Assembly: GCA_049646245.1 (NCBI GenBank) | Contig: JBARVL010000551.1 | Span: 1 to 9,548, forward strand | DNA length: 9,548 nt | Direction of reading: 5' to 3' | DNA from: Crinalium sp049646245 | Lineage (GTDB): Bacteria > Cyanobacteriota > Cyanobacteriia > Cyanobacteriales > PCC-9333 | Shown here: piece by piece, positions 5,914 through 9,548 of the stretch | Layout: each line of letters begins with the position of its first letter | Position numbering within the stretch: the stretch's first letter is position 1 | Position numbers and translations under genes: made by a program | The notes under the pieces: model-generated | What the model was told of the DNA's origin: nothing | The model's database searches: none | What the model saw: the letters and a program-made list of their open reading frames with translations, nothing else

Positions 5914-7026
5914 CTATCTAGCTGTTGTTGGCTTGGGATATTCACCAGGAATAGGTGCTTCTCCACCAGTTAGACCAAGGGATTCTAACATAGCACGATC
6001 TTGTTCTGGAGGTTGTCCTAGAGTGGTGAGGTAGTGTCCAATGAGCATGGCGTTGATGCCTGCTTTTAGTCCTAAAGATTGGAGTTCACCCATGACGGCT
6101 TCCCGTCCCCCAGCATAGCGAATAATTTGGGTTGGCAAAAGCAAGCGGAAAATAGCGATCGCTTTTAGTGCTTCAAAAGGATCTATTTTGTCCACTTCTT
6201 CTAATGGTGTCCCGCTTCTGGGGTTAAGTAAGTTGAGTGGTACAGATTCTACTTCTAATTCTCGCAGTGCCAAAGCTAAATCTACGCGGTCTTCCCAGCT
6301 TTCGCCCATGCCAAGAATGCCACCAGTACAAGCTTGAATTCCGGCTGATTTTAGGTGCTTAATAGTTTCAACGCGATCGCGCCAACTATGAGTTGTAACT
6401 ATTTCTGGGAAAAAGTTTTCTGATGCCTCTAAATTATGGTTATATCGACTCACACCAGCATCTTTTAAAGCCTGTGCTTGTTCTGGTGTTACTTCTCCCA
6501 AAGCGCAACAAGGTTTAATATTAGTTTCTGTGGTAATCAGCCGCACAGTTTCTAGGATGCGTTCAAATTCCCCTGATTTCGGGCTGGAATATTTAGGGCC
6601 ACGTCCTTGACTTACTAAGCAAAATCGAGTTGCGCCAGCTAATTCGGCTGATTTGGCTTGAGTCAGAATTTCTTCAGTAGACTTAAGACCATAAATCGGC
6701 GAATCTTCCGCCGGATGGTGTGCTGACTGGGCGCAGAAGCCACAGTTTTCTGAGCAGTTGCCAGATTTGACATTTATAATGCTGCACAGGTCTACTGTAT
6801 TGCCACAACAGCCTTGGCGTACCAAATCGGCAGCTTGGCACAGCAGCAAAATATTGTCAGTACCTTCAATTTTTGTGAGTGCGATCGCTTCTTCTCTATC
6901 CAGGCGCTTCCCAGCAATAATCTGTTCAGCAAGATTTAACAGCCACACTTGTACTGACTTTTCAGACTCACCCAGGATCTCAGAGGTGGTTGGATTTACT
7001 GAAGTTGATAATGGCGCTTGAACCAC
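5914..7026 (-). CDS. bioB: Biotin synthase (radical SAM)
   Basis: BioB inserts sulfur into dethiobiotin to make biotin, the last step of the pathway. The 370-residue protein has the radical-SAM cluster motif C91-SEN-C95-GF-C98, ligands of the [4Fe-4S] cluster that cleaves S-adenosylmethionine. The [2Fe-2S] ligands are also visible: C136 (RFCLVSQGRGP), C173 or C174 (KPCCALGE), C233 (QACTGGILGMGE) and R303 (IIRYAGGRE). YNHNLE (195-200) and NLLNPRSGTPL (265-275) are further family signatures, so the enzyme looks intact. The start is GTG at 7026, supported by AGAGGA (complement of 7033-7038) six bases upstream. No internal ATG precedes the core. bioB heads the minus-strand run bioB-bioY-lspA and diverges from pstS. 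No other biotin synthesis gene is in the window. Confidence 0.97.
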   Translation of the reverse strand: MVQAPLSTSVNPTTSEILGESEKSVQVWLLNLAEQIIAGKRLDREEAIALTKIEGTDNILLLCQAADLVRQGCCGNTVDLCSIINVKSGNCSENCGFCAQSAHHPAEDSPIYGLKSTEEILTQAKSAELAGATRFCLVSQGRGPKYSSPKSGEFERILETVRLITTETNIKPCCALGEVTPEQAQALKDAGVSRYNHNLEASENFFPEIVTTHSWRDRVETIKHLKSAGIQACTGGILGMGESWEDRVDLALALRELEVESVPLNLLNPRSGTPLEEVDKIDPFEALKAIAIFRLLLPTQIIRYAGGREAVMGELQSLGLKAGINAMLIGHYLTTLGQPPEQDRAMLESLGLTGGEAPIPGEYPKPTTAR

Positions 7027-7032
7027 GCTTCG

Positions 7033-7090
7033 TCCTCTAATTGCAGTTCGCGATTTCTAATCACAGTCTCCCACGAATACGCTGCAATTA
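7033..7090 (-). promoter_or_regulatory. bioB leader inverted repeat abutting its ribosome-binding site
   Basis: TAATTGCAG (7038-7046) and CTGCAATTA (7082-7090) are perfect 9-bp inverted arms separated by 35 bp. In bioB mRNA the 3' arm ends at the first base of the AGAGGA Shine-Dalgarno (7033-7038). A second short pairing, TTCG with CGAA, can extend the hairpin across a 4-nt bulge. A possible -10 (TACTAT, complement of 7092-7097) lies just upstream of the dyad, so a protein operator is equally possible. Confidence 0.45.
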
Positions 7091-7110
7091 AATAGTAAAG
7101 ATTTAAAATA

Positions 7111-7161
7111 ACTAACTTTTGTTAACCTTTTCTTTACGATTAACCTGTATGTTCATATAGG
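7111..7161 (+). promoter_or_regulatory. Probable Pho box and -10 element of pstS
   Basis: Two exact TTAACCT words (7122-7128 and 7140-7146) are accompanied by weaker copies, ACTAACTT (7111-7118) and CTTTACGA (7132-7139). This gives roughly ten-base spacing over the first three. Cyanobacterial SphR (PhoB-type) sites are tandem PyTTAAPyPyT-like repeats upstream of pst genes, which fits the position. TATAGG (7156-7161) is a plausible -10 nine bases after the last copy. The 18-bp spacing between the two best copies is not a clean multiple of 11, so the register is uncertain. Induction by phosphate limitation is inferred. Confidence 0.6.
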
Positions 7162-7193
7162 CTCTTCCGTCAAAATACTTTAACTTGATAGCA

Positions 7194-8336
7194 ATGATTT
7201 TCCGTATTAATCTGCTCAATCCATCTCGTCTAGCTACCTCAATTTCTTTGGTAGCACTGACAGTCGGTTTGGCTGCTTGTGGTGGACAGGGCGGTTCGGA
7301 CAATACTGCCACTAACAATACTACTCCAGGCAAACTAGACTTAGCTCAAAATGTCTCCTTAACTGGTGCAGGTGCTTCTTTTCCGTCTCCCTTGTATCAG
7401 CGTTGGTTTGCAGATTTTAATAAAAAATATCCCAAAGCTCAAATCAATTATCAGTCAGTGGGTAGCGGCGCTGGCGTAGAACAATTTACTGCTGGGACTG
7501 TAGACTTTGGAGCCAGCGATGTCGCGATGAAGGATGAAGAAATCCAGAAAATTAAACAGGGAGCTTTATTGCTGCCCATGACTGCTGGTAGCATTGTGTT
7601 AGCCTACAATCTCCCTAGTCTTGAAAGTGGATTGAAGTTACCCAGAGCAGTTTATACTGATATTTTGCTAGGCAAAATCAAAAATTGGAACGATCCGAAA
7701 ATTACTGCTGCTAACCCTGGTGTGAACCTACCTAATTTACCCATAACTGTTGTGCATCGTTCTGATGGTAGTGGCACTACAGGAGTGTTTACCCAACATC
7801 TCAGCGCCATTAGTCCTGAGTGGAAAAGCAAGGTAGGAGACGGCAAAACTGTGGACTGGCCTGTTGGCGTTGGTGCTAAAGGTAATGAAGGTGTTACCGC
7901 GCAAATCGTACAAACTCAAGGATCACTTGGTTACATTGAGTACGGTTATGCCCAGCAAAATAATGTGAAATTTGCTTCCTTGGAAAATAAAGCAGGTAGC
8001 TATGTTCTCCCCAGCGAAGAGTCGGCATCTAAAACATTAGCCGCAGTAAAATTGCCAGCAAATCTGCGAGCATTTATTACAGACCCCGAAGGTCAAGACT
8101 CTTATCCAGTTGTTACCTACACCTGGTTACTTGCTTATAAGCAATATACCGACGCAGCTAAAGCAAAAGCTTTAGAAGCTATGATTGAATACGGCTTAAC
8201 TGAAGGACAAAAGAATGCTTCAGAACTAGGTTATGTACCTTTGCCCCAAAACGTAGTTACTCAAGTAGCTGCTGCTGCCGATCAAATTAGCCCAGAATAT
8301 AAGATTGAGGTAGGCGGTACTACTGCCACTAAATAG
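7194..8336 (+). CDS. pstS: PstS, phosphate-binding lipoprotein of the Pst ABC transporter
   Basis: PstS captures inorganic phosphate outside the inner membrane and hands it to the PstC/PstA channel. The 380-residue protein starts with a lipoprotein signal peptide: basic N-terminus, hydrophobic core (about 15-26) and lipobox LAAC with C29 as the modified cysteine. A Gly/Asn/Thr-rich tether follows to about residue 46. Phosphate-binding segments are GAGASF (58-63), VGSGAGV (89-95), GASDVAM (106-112) and HRSDGSGTTG (188-197). GSLGYIEYGYA (243-253) is also typical of the family. I chose the ATG at 7194; a TTG at 7185 in the same frame would add three residues. No Shine-Dalgarno is evident. A probable Pho box lies about 50 bp upstream, and pstC follows after 112 bp that contain a strong hairpin. 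Confidence 0.96.
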   Translation: MIFRINLLNPSRLATSISLVALTVGLAACGGQGGSDNTATNNTTPGKLDLAQNVSLTGAGASFPSPLYQRWFADFNKKYPKAQINYQSVGSGAGVEQFTAGTVDFGASDVAMKDEEIQKIKQGALLLPMTAGSIVLAYNLPSLESGLKLPRAVYTDILLGKIKNWNDPKITAANPGVNLPNLPITVVHRSDGSGTTGVFTQHLSAISPEWKSKVGDGKTVDWPVGVGAKGNEGVTAQIVQTQGSLGYIEYGYAQQNNVKFASLENKAGSYVLPSEESASKTLAAVKLPANLRAFITDPEGQDSYPVVTYTWLLAYKQYTDAAKAKALEAMIEYGLTEGQKNASELGYVPLPQNVVTQVAAAADQISPEYKIEVGGTTATK

Positions 8337-8394
8337 CAAAACCGGAAACGTTCAAATTAACTCCAGCTTGTTTTTAAATGACAGCAAGTAGTGC

Positions 8395-8443
8395 TAAGAA
8401 CGTACTTAGGTTCGCTCCCACATTGTCCAAAAGTATGTTCTTA
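8395..8443 (+). promoter_or_regulatory. 13-bp hairpin between pstS and pstC, ending beside the pstC start
   Basis: TAAGAACGTACTT (8395-8407) pairs with AAGTATGTTCTTA (8431-8443) along 13 positions, with one G-U pair and a 23-nt loop. The stem ends five bases before the pstC ATG. A competing small hairpin (CTAAG 8394-8398 with CTTAG 8405-8409) uses the same 5' arm. Only AUUUU follows the stem, so it is at most a weak terminator. Likely roles are partial attenuation, stabilisation of the pstS message after processing, or restriction of ribosome access to pstC. Confidence 0.6.
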
Positions 8444-8448
8444 ATTTT

Positions 8449-9399
8449 ATGACTACAGAAGCTAATGATGCTAAACCAGCAATTCAACCTCCATCAAAGT
8501 TGGCACAATCACTTGATCGAGGTTTTATCTGGGTAACTCGGCTTTTTGCACTAGGAGTCGCTGCTATCTTGCTGTGGATAGCAGTGCAGGTTGCTAGTGC
8601 AGCTTTACCTGCAATTCGTGAGTTTGGTTTCAGTTTTCTATCTTCTAGCACTTGGAATCCCGTAAATGAGGAGTACGGGGTGCTTGCTCCAGTTTATGGA
8701 ACTTTGGTGAGTGCCTTTATAGCTTTGCTTTTAGCTGTACCAATTGGAGTTGGCACTGCTGTATTACTTAGTGAGAATTTTTTGCCGCCAAATGTGCGCT
8801 TAGTGCTGGTATTTTTGGTAGAGCTACTAGCAGCTATTCCCAGTGTTGTCTATGGTTTATGGGGAATTTTTGTGTTGATTCCCTTATTAAACCAAGTAGG
8901 GGGATGGCTGCATAGTAATTTTGGCTGGCTACCTATTTTTAGTACGCCTCCAACAGGACCAAGTATGTTGCCTGCTGGGTTGATTCTGACTATTATGATT
9001 TTGCCAATTATCACGGCGATATCCCGCGATGCTTTAATTTCCGTTCCTCCTGAGCTTAGACAAGCTGCTATTGGATTGGGGGCAACTCGTTGGGAAACAA
9101 TATTTCAAGTAATTATACCTGCTGCTTTTTCTGGCATTGTTAGTGCTGTGATGTTGGCGCTGGGGCGGGCGATGGGTGAAACGATGGCTGTAACGATGGT
9201 TATTGGAAATTCCAACAAGATTAGCCCTTCGCTACTAGCACCCGCTAACACAATTTCTTCGCTGCTGGCTAATCAATTTGCTGAAGCTAGTGGTATACAA
9301 GTAGCTGCACTAATGTATGCTGCTTTAATTTTGTTTATTTTGACGCTGTTAGTTAATATCCTGGCTGAGTTAATTGTGGTTCGGATGAGGCGGCTTTAA
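8449..9399 (+). CDS. pstC: PstC, phosphate ABC transporter permease subunit
   Basis: PstC pairs with PstA to form the membrane channel of the high-affinity phosphate transporter, powered by PstB. The 316-residue product has the usual length. A hydrophilic N-terminus of about 25 residues is followed by six likely membrane spans (about 27-52, 85-108, 116-148, 172-192, 226-246 and 285-310). The EAA-type loop that contacts the ATPase is ELRQAAIGLGATRWETIF (202-219), followed by IIPAA. GRAMGETMAVTMVIGN (239-254) is a strong PstC/PstA signature. The N-terminal SLDRGFIWVTRLFAL and order directly after pstS favour PstC over PstA. No Shine-Dalgarno precedes the ATG at 8449, and a stable hairpin ends five bases upstream. 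Directly downstream lie a G-rich tract and a long heptamer array; pstA is expected beyond the window edge. Confidence 0.94.
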   Translation: MTTEANDAKPAIQPPSKLAQSLDRGFIWVTRLFALGVAAILLWIAVQVASAALPAIREFGFSFLSSSTWNPVNEEYGVLAPVYGTLVSAFIALLLAVPIGVGTAVLLSENFLPPNVRLVLVFLVELLAAIPSVVYGLWGIFVLIPLLNQVGGWLHSNFGWLPIFSTPPTGPSMLPAGLILTIMILPIITAISRDALISVPPELRQAAIGLGATRWETIFQVIIPAAFSGIVSAVMLALGRAMGETMAVTMVIGNSNKISPSLLAPANTISSLLANQFAEASGIQVAALMYAALILFILTLLVNILAELIVVRMRRL

Positions 9400-9405
9400 G
9401 CTGTT

Positions 9406-9445
9406 GGGGGAGAGGAGGGAGTAGAGGGGCAGAGGGGCAGAGGGG
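9406..9445 (+). other. Putative G-quadruplex motif just after pstC
   Basis: The plus strand has G-runs at 9406-9410 (5), 9417-9419 (3), 9426-9429 (4), 9434-9437 (4) and 9442-9445 (4). Intervening loops are 6, 6, 4 and 4 nt. The last four runs satisfy the G3+N1-7 rule for an intramolecular quadruplex and the first is a spare. It begins six bases after the pstC stop codon, so it would be present in the sense RNA as well as the DNA. Confidence 0.5.
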
Positions 9446-9548
9446 CAGAGGAGTGAGGAGTGAGGAGTGAGGAGTGAGGAGTGAGGAGTGAGGAGTGAGG
9501 AGTGAGGAGTGAGGAGTGAGGAGTGAGGAGTGAGGAGTGAGGAGTGAG
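9424..9548 (+). repeat. Short tandem repeat array (STRR type): 3 octamers then at least 14 heptamers
   Basis: Three perfect copies of GAGGGGCA occupy 9424-9447. They are followed by 14 perfect copies of GAGGAGT from 9448 to 9545, with the next copy starting at the window edge, so the full length is unknown. Heptanucleotide arrays of this kind are the STRR family described in filamentous cyanobacteria. The plus strand has TGA in every frame within 21 bases, so it is not translated in that direction. The array lies immediately downstream of pstC, where pstA would be expected next. Confidence 0.9.

Larger units (their letters stand above)
1549..6888. repeat. HIP1 octamers (GCGATCGC), nine dispersed copies
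   Basis: Copies start at 1549, 2428, 2498, 3165, 4159, 5780, 6155, 6373 and 6881. About 0.15 would be expected by chance for an 8-mer in this length. HIP1 is the highly iterated palindrome of many cyanobacterial genomes. Eight copies are inside genes and one (5780) lies just upstream of bioY. None occurs in the 2.6 kb holding pstS and pstC. Confidence 0.95.

Noticed and set aside
6758..7021. Plus-strand 87-codon frame opposite bioB
   Set aside because: It lies wholly within the conserved N-terminal part of bioB on the other strand, and its product resembles nothing I know.
9424..9548. CRISPR-like array
   Set aside because: The units are 7-8 bp and contiguous with no spacers, and no cas gene is present. 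It is a simple tandem repeat.
9448..9548. Repeat-coding gene on the minus strand (open in all frames, ACTCCTC units)
   Set aside because: Openness follows from the repeat lacking stop codons on that strand. There is no start codon or ribosome-binding site, and it faces pstC.

Overview
The window reads as chromosomal DNA from a cyanobacterium. Nine copies of the HIP1 octamer GCGATCGC lie between 1549 and 6888. A perfect heptanucleotide tandem array fills the right edge, of the type described as STRR in filamentous cyanobacteria. The first two genes match cyanobacterial families (DUF3038, DUF4335). Several genes start at GTG or TTG or lack a clear Shine-Dalgarno, which also fits. A Nostocales-like organism is likely, but the species cannot be named from sequence alone.

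Layout. Positions 1-2015 (+) hold a two-gene, translationally coupled unit: a DUF3038 protein and a single-pass membrane DUF4335 protein with a duplicated C-terminal domain. It converges on a GC-rich palindrome (2062-2078) that probably terminates the opposing gene. Positions 2092-7026 (-) carry, in transcription order, bioB (biotin synthase), bioY (biotin transporter S component), lspA (lipoprotein signal peptidase) and a class A penicillin-binding protein with an N-terminal FHA domain. Positions 7194-9399 (+) hold pstS and pstC, the phosphate-binding lipoprotein and one permease subunit of the Pst ABC transporter. They run divergently from bioB, behind a probable SphR Pho box. pstA and pstB would be expected beyond the right edge.

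Functional links. bioB makes biotin and bioY imports it. lspA matures lipoproteins, and PstS in this window is itself a predicted lipoprotein client. The FHA-PBP couples peptidoglycan synthesis to a phosphothreonine-reading domain. PstS and PstC form part of the phosphate uptake complex.

The most interesting signals are non-coding. They are a 49-bp nested dyad over a candidate bioY promoter, an inverted repeat ending at the bioB ribosome-binding site, a 13-bp hairpin ending 5 nt before the pstC start codon, and a G-quadruplex motif plus 14 perfect GAGGAGT heptamers directly after pstC. Among the proteins, the DUF3038-DUF4335 pair is the only candidate for an uncharacterised system. I saw no tRNA, rRNA, CRISPR array, transposase or phage gene.
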